Source of the DNA: Myxococcus sp. RHSTA-1-4
GTDB lineage: Bacteria > Myxococcota > Myxococcia > Myxococcales > Myxococcaceae
Reading direction: 5' to 3'
NCBI RefSeq assembly: GCF_020037125.1
Contig: NZ_JAIQDG010000006.1
Span: 1-64,000 of the forward strand
Length of the DNA: 64,000 bases
Shown here: positions 1 through 9,039 of the stretch, in pieces
How positions within the stretch are numbered: position 1 is the stretch's first letter
Layout of the letters: the number at the start of each line of letters is the position of its first letter
Notes under the pieces: generated by a model
Databases searched by the model: none
Told to the model about the DNA's origin: nothing
Seen by the model: the letters and a program-made list of their open reading frames with translations, nothing else
Translations under genes and position numbers: made by a program

Positions 1-111
1 ACAACGCAATAGTGGCCAGGGCGCACAGCCCTCACTTGCCCGCTCCCCCCTGCCTACCCCTGACGCAGTAGTGTTAGTCCTCCGGCCCTGCACGGGCCTC
101 CAGAAGCACCG

Positions 112-144
112 CGGCCCGGCTTCCTCTCACGAGGGGCCGGGCCG
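112..144. terminator. GC-rich hairpin downstream of the GspE-type gene
   Basis: A perfect 9-bp inverted repeat, CGGCCCGGC at 112-120 and GCCGGGCCG at 136-144, lies just beyond the stop of the minus-strand ATPase gene. It is probably a bidirectional terminator, although only a weak T-rich tail follows on either side. Nothing else is recognisable in bases 1-167. Confidence 0.5.
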
Positions 145-167
145 TTGTCATTCGAGGCCCCGGGGGC

Positions 168-2012
168 TCAGGCCGACGTCATCCGCACCACCTCGTCGAA
201 GGCGGTGAGGCCCTGGGCCAGCTTGCGCACGGCGGCCTCGCGCAGGGTGCGCATGCCCGAGCGCCGGGCCGCGTCCACCAGCGCGTCGTAGGGTGCCTCG
301 CGGGAGACGAGGTCCCTCAGTTCTCCGCCGCAGGTGACGATTTCGAAGACACCCGTGCGGCCCACGAAGCCGGTGCCACGGCAGCGCACGCAGCCGGCGC
401 CCTTGAGCAGCCGCACCCCGCCCGGCAGCAGCGGCAGCGGCGCCTGGAGCGCCAGCAGCTCGTCCGGGGTCAGCGTCGTCTCCTCCGCGCAGTGGCTGCA
501 CACCCGCCGCAGCAGGCGCTGGGCCATGACGCCCAACAGGCTCTGCGCCAGGAGGAAGGACGGCACGCCCAAGTCCCTCATGCGCGCCACCGCGCCCAGC
601 GCGTCGTTGGTGTGCAGCGTGGACAGCACGAGGTGGCCGGTGAGCGCGGCCTGGATGGCGTTCTCCGCCGTCTCCGCGTCGCGAATCTCGCCCACCATGA
701 TGACGTCCGGGTCCTGGCGCAGGATGTGGCGCAGCGCCCCCGCGAAGTCGAGCCCCACCTTGGGCTGCACCTGCACCTGGTTGAAGGCGTCCCACACCAT
801 TTCGATGGGGTCTTCAATCGTGGTGACGTTGACGTCCGGCCCCGCCAGCGCCTTCAGCGCGGAGTAGAGCGTCGTCGTCTTGCCGCTGCCCGTGGGGCCG
901 GTGACGAGGATGAGGCCGTGCGGCCGGTCAATCCACGACTCGAAGGCGGCCTTCTCGTCCGCCTCGAAGCCGAGCTGGGCGATGTCCTGCACCAGCGTCT
1001 CCGGGTCGAAGATACGGATGACCACCTTCTCGCCGAAGGCGGTGGGCAGCGTGGACACGCGCAGTTCCACCTCGCGTCCCTCGCGCTCCGTCTTGATGCG
1101 GCCGTCCTGCGGCTTGCGCTTCTCGGAGATGTCGATGCGCGCCAGCATCTTCACACGCGAGACGATGGGCGCATGCACCTGCGCCGGCAGCGAGTACACC
1201 GGGTGCAGCACACCGTCGATGCGCAGCCGCACCAGGCTGGTGCCGCGCTTGGGCTCCAGGTGGATGTCCGAGGCGCGGTTGTCGAAGGCGTAGCGCAAGA
1301 GGTAGTCCACCGCCTGCACCACCGGCCGGTCCGACGCCTCCAGCTCCTGCGTGCCGCTGAGCGACACGAGCTGCTCGAAGTTGGAGACCGGGGCCCCCGC
1401 GCCGCCGAAGTCGTCCGCGGCGCGCGCCAGCGTCTTGTTGAACCCGTAGATGTGGGCGATGGACTTGAGGATGTCCGACTTGGCGCTCAGCACCGGCTCC
1501 ACCGGCAGCCCGGTGAGCCGGTGGAAGTTCTCGAAGAGCTCCCGGTCGAACGGGTTGGCCACCGCCACCCGCAGCCGGCCCTGCTCGGTGCGCTCCAGCG
1601 GCAGCAGCACGTGCTTCTGCGCGTAGGGGCGGGACACCGTGCGCGTGGCCAGCGCCATGTCCAGCTTGAGCGGGTCGATTTTCAGGTAGGGGATGCCGGC
1701 CGCGCGCGCGGCGGCCTCGGTGACGCGGTCCTCGTCCAGCGCGCCCCGGCCATTGGCCAGGGGCACCTGGAAGGCGGCCACCACCTCCACCGGCGACACG
1801 TCGTAGCGCGCCGCCTCCTTGCCGCCGGTGGCGCCCTGCGCCTTGAGGACGCGGGCGCGCGCGGCGGGCTCGCGGGCGAGGATTTCCTGCGCCTGCTGGG
1901 GTGTCAGCAGCTTCTGGGCAACCAGCGCCTCCAGCACGAAGAGCGTGGTGAAGTCATCCCGGCTCTTCGAGGGAGTGGGGGGGGCCCCCGCGCCGCTCAC
2001 TGCCTGTGCCAA
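168..2012 (-). CDS. GspE/PulE-family secretion or pilus ATPase
   Basis: Hexameric ATPase of the type II secretion/type IV pilus assembly class, expected on the cytoplasmic face of the inner membrane. It has 614 residues. An N-terminal MshEN-like region (about 30-200) precedes the ATPase core, which has an Asp box (DIHLEP), Walker A GPTGSGKTTT near residue 370, Walker B-type DPDVIMVGEIRD and a His box STLHTND. A zinc-binding pair CSHC (about 504) and CVRC (about 542) favours GspE over PilB. The frame stays open upstream, but a TTG at 2012 has an AAGGAG 6 nt before it and the sequence becomes family-like only from there. That start overlaps the upstream gene by 16 bp. No other gsp or pil gene is nearby, so this looks like an orphan ATPase, and its partner machinery cannot be told from the window. 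Confidence 0.9.
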   Translation of the reverse strand: MAQAVSGAGAPPTPSKSRDDFTTLFVLEALVAQKLLTPQQAQEILAREPAARARVLKAQGATGGKEAARYDVSPVEVVAAFQVPLANGRGALDEDRVTEAAARAAGIPYLKIDPLKLDMALATRTVSRPYAQKHVLLPLERTEQGRLRVAVANPFDRELFENFHRLTGLPVEPVLSAKSDILKSIAHIYGFNKTLARAADDFGGAGAPVSNFEQLVSLSGTQELEASDRPVVQAVDYLLRYAFDNRASDIHLEPKRGTSLVRLRIDGVLHPVYSLPAQVHAPIVSRVKMLARIDISEKRKPQDGRIKTEREGREVELRVSTLPTAFGEKVVIRIFDPETLVQDIAQLGFEADEKAAFESWIDRPHGLILVTGPTGSGKTTTLYSALKALAGPDVNVTTIEDPIEMVWDAFNQVQVQPKVGLDFAGALRHILRQDPDVIMVGEIRDAETAENAIQAALTGHLVLSTLHTNDALGAVARMRDLGVPSFLLAQSLLGVMAQRLLRRVCSHCAEETTLTPDELLALQAPLPLLPGGVRLLKGAGCVRCRGTGFVGRTGVFEIVTCGGELRDLVSREAPYDALVDAARRSGMRTLREAAVRKLAQGLTAFDEVVRMTSA

Positions 2013-3793
2013 GTGCGTCTCCTTCCAGCCATCCACAGCAGCCCCACCAGTCCGGCGAGGAACGCCGCCGCGGACACCGGAGCGCCCTGGCAGCCACAAC
2101 CATCCGGCCCGCCCACCGAGCCTCCCGTGCCACCGTCCGTGGGAGGAGGCGGCGGCGGAGTGCCCGCGTCGCCACAGAGCGCGCACGTGCCCGCGTCCGG
2201 ACTGGCGGAGGGATCGTAGCAGGCGCCCCCGCCGCCACAGAGCATGTTGGGCGGGCAGTCCTGGCTGGTCCGGCAGGCCGGCAGGCAGGCCGCGCTGCTC
2301 TCCACCGCGCTGCACTGCAAAGGCGAGGCGCAGGTGCCCTGCGTGCACTCACGCACGCACGCCCGCTCCCCGTCGGCGCTCACCACCCGGCACGAGGTGC
2401 CGCTCGGGCATGAGCAGGAATTCGCCGCGCACGGCTGCGCGCACACGCCCTGCGAGTTGCCGTTGGGCTTGAGGCAGTACTGGTTGGTGCCGCACTGGCT
2501 GTCCGCCGTGCACGCGTCACCCACCTGCCGCCCGGCGGCTCCGGGCGCCACGCAGACGCGGTCGCAGAGCCGGCAGATGGAGTTGGTGCTTCCGCTGCAG
2601 TCCGCGTCGCCGTAGCAGGAGGGGACGCACAGGTCCCCCTCGGGGCGAGGGGAGCATGTGTAGCCCGGGCGGCAGTCGCTCGCGCTGGAGCAGCGCTTCA
2701 GGCACACCCTGCCCTGCCCCTCCACGTCGGCACACTCCGCGCCGCCGGGGCAGGTGCCGCGCCCGTTGCACGTCTCGGTGCAGTACCCGTCATCCCACCG
2801 CTCGAAGCCGCTCCCCGGGCCCGAGGGAAGCGCGGTGGGCATGATGCAGGTCGCGTTCGGGGTGAGGCAGCTCCCCTGGGTTCCATCACACGCGCTCCCC
2901 ACCGGCGTCTGCGAGTTCGGTAGCGCGGGGAGGCAGGCCTTCGTGAAGCCGGAGACCAGGGTGGAGTCGCGGCACACGTACGGGGCCGGGCACTCGCCGG
3001 GCGTGCTGCCGGTGCAGCCCTTCGCGCACACCTGCAAGTCCTGCTTGCCAGTGGTGGTGGAGGGGACCGTCACACAGGTCAGCCCGTTGGAGCAGGTCCC
3101 CGTGCAGGGCGAGCCCACCGCGCCAGTCTGCGGATAGAACTGGCAGAGCGCCTGCGTGTCATAGGCCGCGAGCCGACGCCGGTTCTGCCCCGTCTTCAGC
3201 ACCGCGTACATCACCGCCGAGCCATGGTCGAAGTCGTAGGTGTCGCCCAGGCCCAGGCAGTGGCCAATCTCTCGCATCAGCACGGTCTGCAGGTCCATGG
3301 CGTCCGTGGGCGTGGTCGCCAGCGTGGACCAGCGGTAGTCCACCGCGTTGAGGTAGATGTCGCACTGGTAGACGTAGCCACCGAAGGTCAGCGGCTTGGC
3401 GGCGCCGGGCAGGTCGCTCCCACTCAGGGTGTCCCTGTAGCGGGGGTCGCTGGCGCTCGTCACCCAGATGGGGACCACGGTGAAGCGGTCCGTGGGGTCC
3501 GCGACGTCGCCCATCGGGTTGCCGTTGGTGGCGCGGCCCGCGAGCTTGAACGCCGGCCAGGCGCAGCTCACGTCTTCCCAGGCCTTGAAGGCAGCCTCGG
3601 TCGCGGCCTGCACCTGGTCCAGCGAGTTGCCCGCGGGCTGGCTGGCGCGGGCGTCCAGGTAGTACTGGAGCGGATCCTGCGCGTTGTTGAGCACCCGGTG
3701 GCCCAGGTCCGTAATCGTCCCCTGAGCCACCGCCGTGGTGGACAGCATCAACAGACAGAGCGCCCACGCGCCCCTCGGCAGACCCCGAATCAT
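1997..3793 (-). CDS. Secreted Cys-rich metzincin-like protein with MYXO-CTERM tail
   Basis: Secreted, surface-anchored protein of 598 residues. A signal peptide (about 1-23, ending AVA) leads into a matrixin-like region of about 200 residues. It then has a long cysteine-rich stretch of repeated Cys-Gly modules (about 225-560) and a C-terminal tail with the pattern GCGC, one hydrophobic segment and RRR, which is the MYXO-CTERM anchoring signal. The metzincin motif reads REIGHCLGLGD at 174-184. Glu175, His178 and Asp184 match HExxHxxGxxD, but the first zinc ligand His is Arg174. Either activity is lost or another ligand is used, so a binding or structural role is possible. The start has a good GGAGGAG upstream. 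The hemD gene ends 45 bp before it, with a short CGTCGG/CCGACG hairpin between them. Confidence 0.75.
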   Translation of the reverse strand: MIRGLPRGAWALCLLMLSTTAVAQGTITDLGHRVLNNAQDPLQYYLDARASQPAGNSLDQVQAATEAAFKAWEDVSCAWPAFKLAGRATNGNPMGDVADPTDRFTVVPIWVTSASDPRYRDTLSGSDLPGAAKPLTFGGYVYQCDIYLNAVDYRWSTLATTPTDAMDLQTVLMREIGHCLGLGDTYDFDHGSAVMYAVLKTGQNRRRLAAYDTQALCQFYPQTGAVGSPCTGTCSNGLTCVTVPSTTTGKQDLQVCAKGCTGSTPGECPAPYVCRDSTLVSGFTKACLPALPNSQTPVGSACDGTQGSCLTPNATCIMPTALPSGPGSGFERWDDGYCTETCNGRGTCPGGAECADVEGQGRVCLKRCSSASDCRPGYTCSPRPEGDLCVPSCYGDADCSGSTNSICRLCDRVCVAPGAAGRQVGDACTADSQCGTNQYCLKPNGNSQGVCAQPCAANSCSCPSGTSCRVVSADGERACVRECTQGTCASPLQCSAVESSAACLPACRTSQDCPPNMLCGGGGACYDPSASPDAGTCALCGDAGTPPPPPPTDGGTGGSVGGPDGCGCQGAPVSAAAFLAGLVGLLWMAGRRRTWHRQ

Positions 3794-3838
3794 CGCTCGA
3801 CTCCTCCACGTCGGACCACACGCCGACGGGCGGGGAGT

Positions 3839-4612
3839 CTAGCCGCGAACCGCCCGGACGGCGGCATCCACGAACGACTCCGGAGTGGGCCGCTCCGCGA
3901 CGGCCGCCGCCGGAATCCCCAGCCGCTCCAGGGCCGCGGCCGTGGTGGGGCCAATCGCCACCACCTTCGCGGCGCCCAGGCGCTCGCGGCCCACCGCCTC
4001 CAGGAAGGCCTCCGCGGTGCGCGGCGAGGCGAAGAGCGCCACGTCCGGAGGCGACGCCTCCAGTTGCGCCAGTGCGTCCTCCGGCAGCGGCGCCGGCGTG
4101 GAGCGGTAGGCCGTCACGCGGGTGACCTGCACGCCCAGTTCGCGCAGCCCGTCCTCCAGCTCGCGCCGCCCTTCCTCCGCGGCGGGCAGCAGGACTTCAT
4201 CCCCCGGCTGGAGCGAGTCCTTGATGAGCTCGAAGAGCGCCGCGCCCGTGCCCTCCACGGGCTCCGCGGCCACGTCCAGGCCAAAGCCCTGCGCGGTGCG
4301 CGCGGTGCGGGGGCCCACGGCGGCCACCTTCACGCGGGACAGCCGGTCCACCGTGTCCGCCTCGCGCAGCGCCTCCATCAGCGCCTCCACCCCGGAGGGA
4401 CTGGCGAATACCACCCAGCGGTAGCGCTGGATGTGCTCCGCCGCCGAGGCCAGCGGCCTCGGGTCCTCCGGAGGCCGCAGCTCCAGGAGGGGGACGCTGA
4501 GCACCTCCGCGCCCTCGTCCTCCAGCAGGAAGCACAGCTCCTCGGCCCGCTCACGCGGGCGCGTCACCAAGACTCGGATGCCTTCCAGTCGCCGTTCCAC
4601 GCGGGGCGGCAC
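3839..4612 (-). CDS. hemD: Uroporphyrinogen-III synthase
   Basis: Closes and inverts ring D of hydroxymethylbilane to give uroporphyrinogen III, in the cytoplasm. About 257 residues from the GTG at 4612, the usual family size. The family is poorly conserved. Recognition rests on the N-terminal GIRVLVTRPRERAEEL strand-helix, the internal WVVFASPSGVEAL segment, the later VALFASPRTAEAFLEA and IGPTTAAAL segments, and the position after hemC. The stop codon of hemC lies 1 bp before the chosen GTG, and GGGAG lies 7 nt upstream. A second GTG 12 bp further in is possible. Translational coupling within hemA-hemC-hemD is likely. Confidence 0.9.
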   Translation of the reverse strand: MPPRVERRLEGIRVLVTRPRERAEELCFLLEDEGAEVLSVPLLELRPPEDPRPLASAAEHIQRYRWVVFASPSGVEALMEALREADTVDRLSRVKVAAVGPRTARTAQGFGLDVAAEPVEGTGAALFELIKDSLQPGDEVLLPAAEEGRRELEDGLRELGVQVTRVTAYRSTPAPLPEDALAQLEASPPDVALFASPRTAEAFLEAVGRERLGAAKVVAIGPTTAAALERLGIPAAAVAERPTPESFVDAAVRAVRG

Positions 4613-4613
4613 T

Positions 4614-5555
4614 CTAGGACTCCCGGGCCTCCGCGCGGCGAGCGAAATCACGCAGGATGTCCGCGGCGCCACGCGAAAGCAGGTCGTCCGCCAGCGCCTC
4701 GCCCAGCTCCCGGGCCTTCTCCACCGGGCCGCGCACCTCGCCCCGCACCACCTGTGTGCCGTCCGGGCGGCCCACCAGCCCGCGAAGGTGCACGGTGCCT
4801 CCGTCGACAATGGCATGGCCGGCCAGCGGCACGGTGCAGCCGCCCTCCAGCTTCGCCAGCAGCGCGCGCTCGGCCGTCACAGCGATGCGGGTGGTGGCGT
4901 CCTCCAGCGGCGCCAGCAGCCCGCGCACGTCCGCGTCCGCCGTGCGGCATTGAATCGCCAGCACGCCCTGCCCCACCGCCGGCAGGCTCACCTCGGTGGG
5001 CAGCACCTGGGTGATGACGCCCTCCAGGCCCAGCCGCTTGAGGCCCGCGTACGCCAGCACCGCGCCGGCCAGCCCCATTTCGCGCGTCCTCGCCAGACGC
5101 GTCTGCACGTTGCCGCGCAGGCTGACGATGTCCAGGTCCGGCCGCGCCGAGCGCAGGATGCAGCTGCGGCGCAGCGACGACGTGCCCACGCGCGCGCCCT
5201 TCGGCAGCGTGTCCAGCGTCAGCCCGGCGCTGCCGCAGAAGGCATCCCGAGGGTCCTCGCGCGCCGGCACCGCCGCGAGCATCAACCCCTCCGGCAGCAC
5301 CGACGTCATGTCCTTCAAGCTGTGCACGGCCAGGTCCGCGCGGCCGTCGAGCAGGGCCTGCTCGATTTCCTTCACGAACAGCCCCTTGCCGCCCACGGCG
5401 GACAGGGGCGCGGACAGGAAGCGGTCCCCCTCGGTGGTCATCTCCACCAGGGACACCTCCAGGCCGGGGTGGCGGGCGGACAGCAGCGCCGCCACGTGGC
5501 GGGCCTGCCAGAGCGCCAGCGGGCTCTGACGGGTGGCGATTCTCACGGCCTTCAT
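4614..5555 (-). CDS. hemC: Porphobilinogen deaminase (hydroxymethylbilane synthase)
   Basis: Polymerises four porphobilinogen molecules to hydroxymethylbilane on a covalent dipyrromethane cofactor. The 313-residue protein begins [18 protein letters not shown], the family N-terminus. It contains the active-site stretch [11 protein letters not shown] and, near residue 243, the cofactor-binding cysteine in [13 protein letters not shown]. The ATG overlaps the TGA of hemA (ATGA), and the stop abuts hemD, so it is the middle gene of a tightly coupled haem operon. No missing residues were noticed. Confidence 0.97.
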   Translation of the reverse strand: MKAVRIATRQSPLALWQARHVAALLSARHPGLEVSLVEMTTEGDRFLSAPLSAVGGKGLFVKEIEQALLDGRADLAVHSLKDMTSVLPEGLMLAAVPAREDPRDAFCGSAGLTLDTLPKGARVGTSSLRRSCILRSARPDLDIVSLRGNVQTRLARTREMGLAGAVLAYAGLKRLGLEGVITQVLPTEVSLPAVGQGVLAIQCRTADADVRGLLAPLEDATTRIAVTAERALLAKLEGGCTVPLAGHAIVDGGTVHLRGLVGRPDGTQVVRGEVRGPVEKARELGEALADDLLSRGAADILRDFARRAEARES

Positions 5556-6886
5556 CGTTTCACTCCGGTGGCGGCCTGCGCCGCGGCGGCGGATACGGCG
5601 GCGGGAGTGGCCGCGTCGGACGCGGCCTCCTCCATTTCCAGCAGCCCGAACAGCTCCGCGGCGGCGCCGGCCAGCCGGTTGCCCTCGCCCTCCGGGCCCA
5701 CGGCGCGCAGCCGTGAGGTGGGCTCGTGCAGCAGCTTGTTGACGATGGCGCGGCCCATGGCCTCGATGCTCTTGCGCTGCTTCTCGGTGAGGCCGTCGCC
5801 CAGCGCGCCCAGCGTGCGCTCCACCTCGGCGCGGGCAATGGCCTCCGCGCGCTGGCGCAGGCGGGCCAGCACCGGCGTGCCCTCGCGCAGGGCGCGCTCC
5901 TTGACGAAGCGGGCCACCTCCTGCGCCACCAGCACGCCCGCCTTCTGCGCCTCCTCGGCGCGGGCCGCGGCGTTGTCCGCGACGAACTTCTGGATGTCGT
6001 CCACGTCGTAGGCGTGCACCCACTCCAGCGAGCCCACGCCCGGGTCGATGTCGCGCGGCACCGCCAGGTCCACCATGAACAGCGGCCGGCCCTTGCGAGA
6101 CTTCCCCACCGCGCCGACGTTCTCCTTCGTGAAGATGGGCACCGGTGACGCCGTGCTGCACACCACCACGTCCGCCGCGGCCAGCAGCGAGAACAGCTCC
6201 TCGAAGGGCCGCGCCGCGCCGCCCACCTCCGCCGCCAGCGCCTCCGCGCGGGCCAGGGTGCGGTTGGTGACGAACAGCTTCGTGGCGCCCGCGCCCTTCA
6301 GGTGACGCGCCGCCAGCTCTCCCATCTCCCCCGCCCCCACCACCAACACCGTCTTGTCTCGCAAGCCGTCGAACACCTTGCTGGCGAGCTGCACCGCCGC
6401 CGCGGCCATGGACGTGGACGCGCGGCCGATGGCCGTCTCCGTGCGCACCCGCTTGGCGCAACTGAAGGCCGCCGCGCAGGCGCGCGTCAGCTCGCCACGC
6501 ACCGAGCCCGCGCCCTGGCCCCGCTCGAAGGCGTCCTTCACCTGGCCCAGGATTTGAGCCTCGCCCAGCACCATGGAGTCCAGGCTGCCCGCCACGCGGA
6601 ACAGGTGCACCAGCGCATTCTCACCCTGGTGCTCGTACAGGTGCTCCAGCGCCTCCGGGCCGCCCAGCGCCTGGATTTCCTCCACCACGCGCTGCCGGGC
6701 CACCGCCGCGTTCGGCGCGGCGAGGTACACCTCCACGCGGTTGCAGGTGGACACCCAGAGCGCCTCCACCGGGGCCTGCGCCAGCCGCTGGAGCACTTCC
6801 ACCTGCCGCGCCTCCGGCAGCGCGAGCCGCTCGCGCACCGTCAGGGGCGCCGTCCGGTGGGACAGGCCTATGCAGATGAGCTCCAT
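5552..6886 (-). CDS. hemA: Glutamyl-tRNA reductase
   Basis: First committed enzyme of C5-pathway tetrapyrrole synthesis. It reduces glutamyl-tRNA to glutamate-1-semialdehyde with NADPH. 444 residues: an N-terminal catalytic domain with [18 protein letters not shown] and the nucleophilic cysteine in [10 protein letters not shown] (about 50), a Rossmann NADPH domain ([17 protein letters not shown], about 185) and a helical C-terminal dimerisation domain. The ATG at 6886 is chosen because the family N-terminus [14 protein letters not shown] starts there. Two bases separate it from the upstream HemX-like gene, and it overlaps hemC by 4 bp. The protein ends in an Ala/Thr-rich tail. No hemL is present in the window. 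Confidence 0.97.
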   Translation of the reverse strand: MELICIGLSHRTAPLTVRERLALPEARQVEVLQRLAQAPVEALWVSTCNRVEVYLAAPNAAVARQRVVEEIQALGGPEALEHLYEHQGENALVHLFRVAGSLDSMVLGEAQILGQVKDAFERGQGAGSVRGELTRACAAAFSCAKRVRTETAIGRASTSMAAAAVQLASKVFDGLRDKTVLVVGAGEMGELAARHLKGAGATKLFVTNRTLARAEALAAEVGGAARPFEELFSLLAAADVVVCSTASPVPIFTKENVGAVGKSRKGRPLFMVDLAVPRDIDPGVGSLEWVHAYDVDDIQKFVADNAAARAEEAQKAGVLVAQEVARFVKERALREGTPVLARLRQRAEAIARAEVERTLGALGDGLTEKQRKSIEAMGRAIVNKLLHEPTSRLRAVGPEGEGNRLAGAAAELFGLLEMEEAASDAATPAAVSAAAAQAATGVKR

Positions 6887-6888
6887 AC

Positions 6889-7710
6889 TCAGGGCAACCT
6901 CATGGCCGACGCCGCCGGCGATGTCAGGTCGTACGAGGACAGGAAGGACACCAGCACCAGGCAGAAGCCGGCCATGGTGAGCAGCGCCACGCGCCGTCCC
7001 CTCCACCCCGCGAAGATGCGCGCGTTCACCAGCGCGGCGAAGACGGTCCACGCCACCACCGTCGCAATCGATTTGCCGTCCCAGTGCCAGGCCAGGCCGG
7101 GCGCGGTGAGGACGAAGAGGGTGCCCGTCACCAGGGTGATGGACAGCGCGATGAAGCCCCACAGCACCAGCCGCCGGTTGAGCGTGTCCAGGAACTCCAG
7201 CGAGGGCAGGCGCGAGAAGAGCAGCCCGAAGCGCTTGGCCTTCACCTGCCGCTCCATGAGGATGTACATGACGCCCACGCCCGCGGCGACCGCGAACGCG
7301 GCCAGCCCCAGCAGCGCGAGGCTGATGTGCAGCGGCAGGAGCGGCTGGCGCACACCCGGGGGCAGCGGCGCCTGGCCGCCCTCCAGCAGCAGGCCCGGCA
7401 GCAACACCGTCACCGCCAGCGGCGTGAGGAACGCGCCGATGACGGGCCGGCGGTAGCGCACGTCCAGCGCCAGGAAGATGGCCAGCAGGAGGAAGGCCAG
7501 CGCGGAGAAGCCCTGGGCCAGCCCCACCGGCCGCCCCGACTGGGCACCGAGCAGCTCGAACAGGGCCACGCCGTGCAGCGCCAGTCCGCCGCCCACCAAC
7601 ACGCGACCGGCCGTGGCCAGCAGCTCCGTCTGGCGGACCAGGTAGGCGAGGTAGGCCACGGCGGCGATGCCGTAGGCGTGGCAGGCGAGCGAGACCAGCG
7701 TATGGCTCAT
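6889..7710 (-). CDS. HemX/CcsA-type cytochrome c assembly membrane protein
   Basis: Polytopic inner-membrane protein of 273 residues with about eight hydrophobic segments, related to the CcsA/CcmC/HemX haem-handling family. The C-terminal half carries the family's WGFIALSITLVTGTLF and GLAWHWDGKSIATVVAW stretches, with a His-Trp pair near helix ends. In other bacteria hemX precedes hemA and affects HemA level, and the gene sits 2 bp upstream of hemA here too. The role could instead be in cytochrome c maturation. No ccsB/resB partner is adjacent, so HemX is preferred. Confidence 0.82.
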   Translation of the reverse strand: MSHTLVSLACHAYGIAAVAYLAYLVRQTELLATAGRVLVGGGLALHGVALFELLGAQSGRPVGLAQGFSALAFLLLAIFLALDVRYRRPVIGAFLTPLAVTVLLPGLLLEGGQAPLPPGVRQPLLPLHISLALLGLAAFAVAAGVGVMYILMERQVKAKRFGLLFSRLPSLEFLDTLNRRLVLWGFIALSITLVTGTLFVLTAPGLAWHWDGKSIATVVAWTVFAALVNARIFAGWRGRRVALLTMAGFCLVLVSFLSSYDLTSPAASAMRLP

Positions 7711-7742
7711 GGGCAGGCTCTTAACCGCTGAAGACGGGCGAA

Positions 7743-8120
7743 TCAGCCCATCTTGTTGAGGATGAAGGCGGCCAGCAGGTCCGCCTCGGAGTCAGGCTTC
7801 TTCTCCCCACCCTCGGGCCGGGGCGCGGAAGCCACCTCCGTGACATACCCCGGAACGACCTCATAGGCGTTCTCCCCCACCAGCACCGAGTCGGCCATCT
7901 GCTCGGCCCCCAGGCGGGAGAGCTGCTCCTCGGTCTTCACCCGGGCCACCAGCCCCTGGGTGTCCTCACCCGACACGAGTTGCACGAAGTGCACCGCCGG
8001 GGTGAGGGGGAAGGTCGCACCTCCCTCCGCCATGACCACCAGCTTGCCCTCGCGCAGGTCCGCTTTGTCCGCCAGGGCCCACTCCTCGAGCTGGGTCTGG
8101 GGCAGGAAGAGCTTCGTCAC
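7743..8120 (-). CDS. Hypothetical protein, small acidic, possibly first gene of the hem operon
   Basis: 125-residue soluble protein starting at GTG (MTKLFLPQTQLEEWALADKA). It has no signal peptide or membrane segment and no motif I recognise. The body alternates short beta-like segments (KLVVMAEGGATFPLTPAVHF, DSVLVGENAYEVVPGYV) with charged helices, and ends in an acidic linker and a short helix LLAAFILNKMG. The layout resembles a small PilZ- or SpoVT-like barrel, but that is a guess. It lies 32 bp upstream of the HemX-like gene on the same strand and diverges from trxA across about 180 bp. Confidence 0.7.
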   Translation of the reverse strand: MTKLFLPQTQLEEWALADKADLREGKLVVMAEGGATFPLTPAVHFVQLVSGEDTQGLVARVKTEEQLSRLGAEQMADSVLVGENAYEVVPGYVTEVASAPRPEGGEKKPDSEADLLAAFILNKMG

Positions 8121-8303
8121 GCCCCCAGCTTACACCAGGCTCCCTCCGGGAGGGGGCGGTTCGGGAGATTGGGTTGAAACGCCCCCCATTCGTCCGCATC
8201 TGTGCGGCCAGATGGGCTGATGACCGGCCGAGCCTTGCAGGGCCACCGGTCGCGTACTAGAGGACGCGCCGGATTGGCCGGACACGGGCCCGAAGGAGAC
8301 CGC

Positions 8304-8633
8304 ATGGCAAGCGCTGACGTGACGAACATCGGGGATGGTGACTTCAAGCAGCAGGTGCTGGACTCCCAGCAGCCCGTGCTGGTGGACTTCTGGGCCACCT
8401 GGTGCGCCCCCTGCCGGGCCATTGCCCCGGCCATCGAGGACCTCGCCTCCAAGTACCAGGGGCAGGTGAAGTTCACCAAGCTCAACATCGACGACAACCA
8501 GGACACGCCGCAGCAGTACGGCATCCGTTCCATCCCCACGCTGCTCATCTTCAAGGGCGGCAAGGTGGTGGAGCAGATCGTCGGCGCGGTGCCGAAGGCG
8601 CGCATCGAGGACGCGCTCAAGAAGTCGCTGTAG
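8304..8633 (+). CDS. trxA: Thioredoxin
   Basis: Cytoplasmic dithiol-disulfide oxidoreductase of 109 residues. The active site WCAPC sits in VDFWATWCAPCRAIAPAIE, with the family's buried Asp and the cis-proline in SIPTLLIF. The middle active-site residues are Ala-Pro rather than the Gly-Pro of E. coli TrxA. The ATG at 8304 follows an AAGGAG 5 nt upstream; an in-frame start further upstream would add about 34 residues with no thioredoxin similarity. It is monocistronic, and an 11-bp hairpin follows it. Confidence 0.96.
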   Translation: MASADVTNIGDGDFKQQVLDSQQPVLVDFWATWCAPCRAIAPAIEDLASKYQGQVKFTKLNIDDNQDTPQQYGIRSIPTLLIFKGGKVVEQIVGAVPKARIEDALKKSL

Positions 8634-8662
8634 TCCGCTGTCCCGGCGAGCCCGGGGCTCGA

Positions 8663-8697
8663 GCGCGCGGAAGGAACCCCGCTCTTCTTCCGCGCGC
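8663..8697 (+). terminator. 11-bp hairpin downstream of trxA
   Basis: GCGCGCGGAAG at 8663-8673 pairs perfectly with CTTCCGCGCGC at 8687-8697 across a 13-nt loop. There is no clear U-tract, so intrinsic termination is likely but unproven. A second palindrome, GAGCCCGGGGCTC, sits just before it. Confidence 0.45.
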
Positions 8698-8961
8698 CGC
8701 CCCAGCTCGTTCTTCTTGAAGGCGTGCGCCTCTCCGCGCGCCTCGAAGAGCTTCGCGGGCCCGGCGCGTCCCAAACTCGAACACACGGACCGCCCGACAG
8801 CCCTGTCTCATACGTCTCACTGCCTTCCTTTTAAAACGATAAAACCGAGAAAAGCACCACCTGCACAGCCAAGGACATGCGGGAAATACGTATCCATTTG
8901 CAGCCTTGTCACCAATTTTTTGAGATCGTTTACGAGTCGCGACAGACCCTGCACGGCTGTG

Positions 8962-8990
8962 TTGACAGCGATGACGTCCCCCGCCAAATA
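8962..8990 (+). promoter_or_regulatory. Candidate sigma-70 type promoter of the AT-hook gene
   Basis: A perfect -35 hexamer TTGACA (8962-8967) is followed at 17 bp by a weak -10 CAAATA (8985-8990), about 50 bp before the ATG at 9040. A GGAG lies 7 nt before that ATG. The -35 is convincing; the -10 is poor. Confidence 0.4.
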
Positions 8991-9039
8991 GGCACATAGC
9001 AGTGTCTGTCTTGATTAATCGTTTTCACTCGGAGTATTC

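Larger units (their letters stand above)
8634..9039. other. Gene-free interval with AT-rich leader
   Basis: About 400 bp without a convincing gene. The first 65 bp hold the trxA hairpin. From about 8790 to 9039 base composition drops sharply in G+C relative to the rest of the window, with runs such as CTTTTAAAACGATAAAACC and a TTGACA promoter element, so it reads as the upstream control region of the AT-hook gene at 9040. The G/C-rich part (8700-8780) keeps an open minus-strand frame with a charged helical translation that could be a gene remnant; there is no supporting start. Confidence 0.6.

Noticed and set aside
8130-8786. Minus-strand frame with a charged helical end near 8700-8786.
   Set aside because: It runs antisense through trxA; only the end looks protein-like, so at most a remnant.
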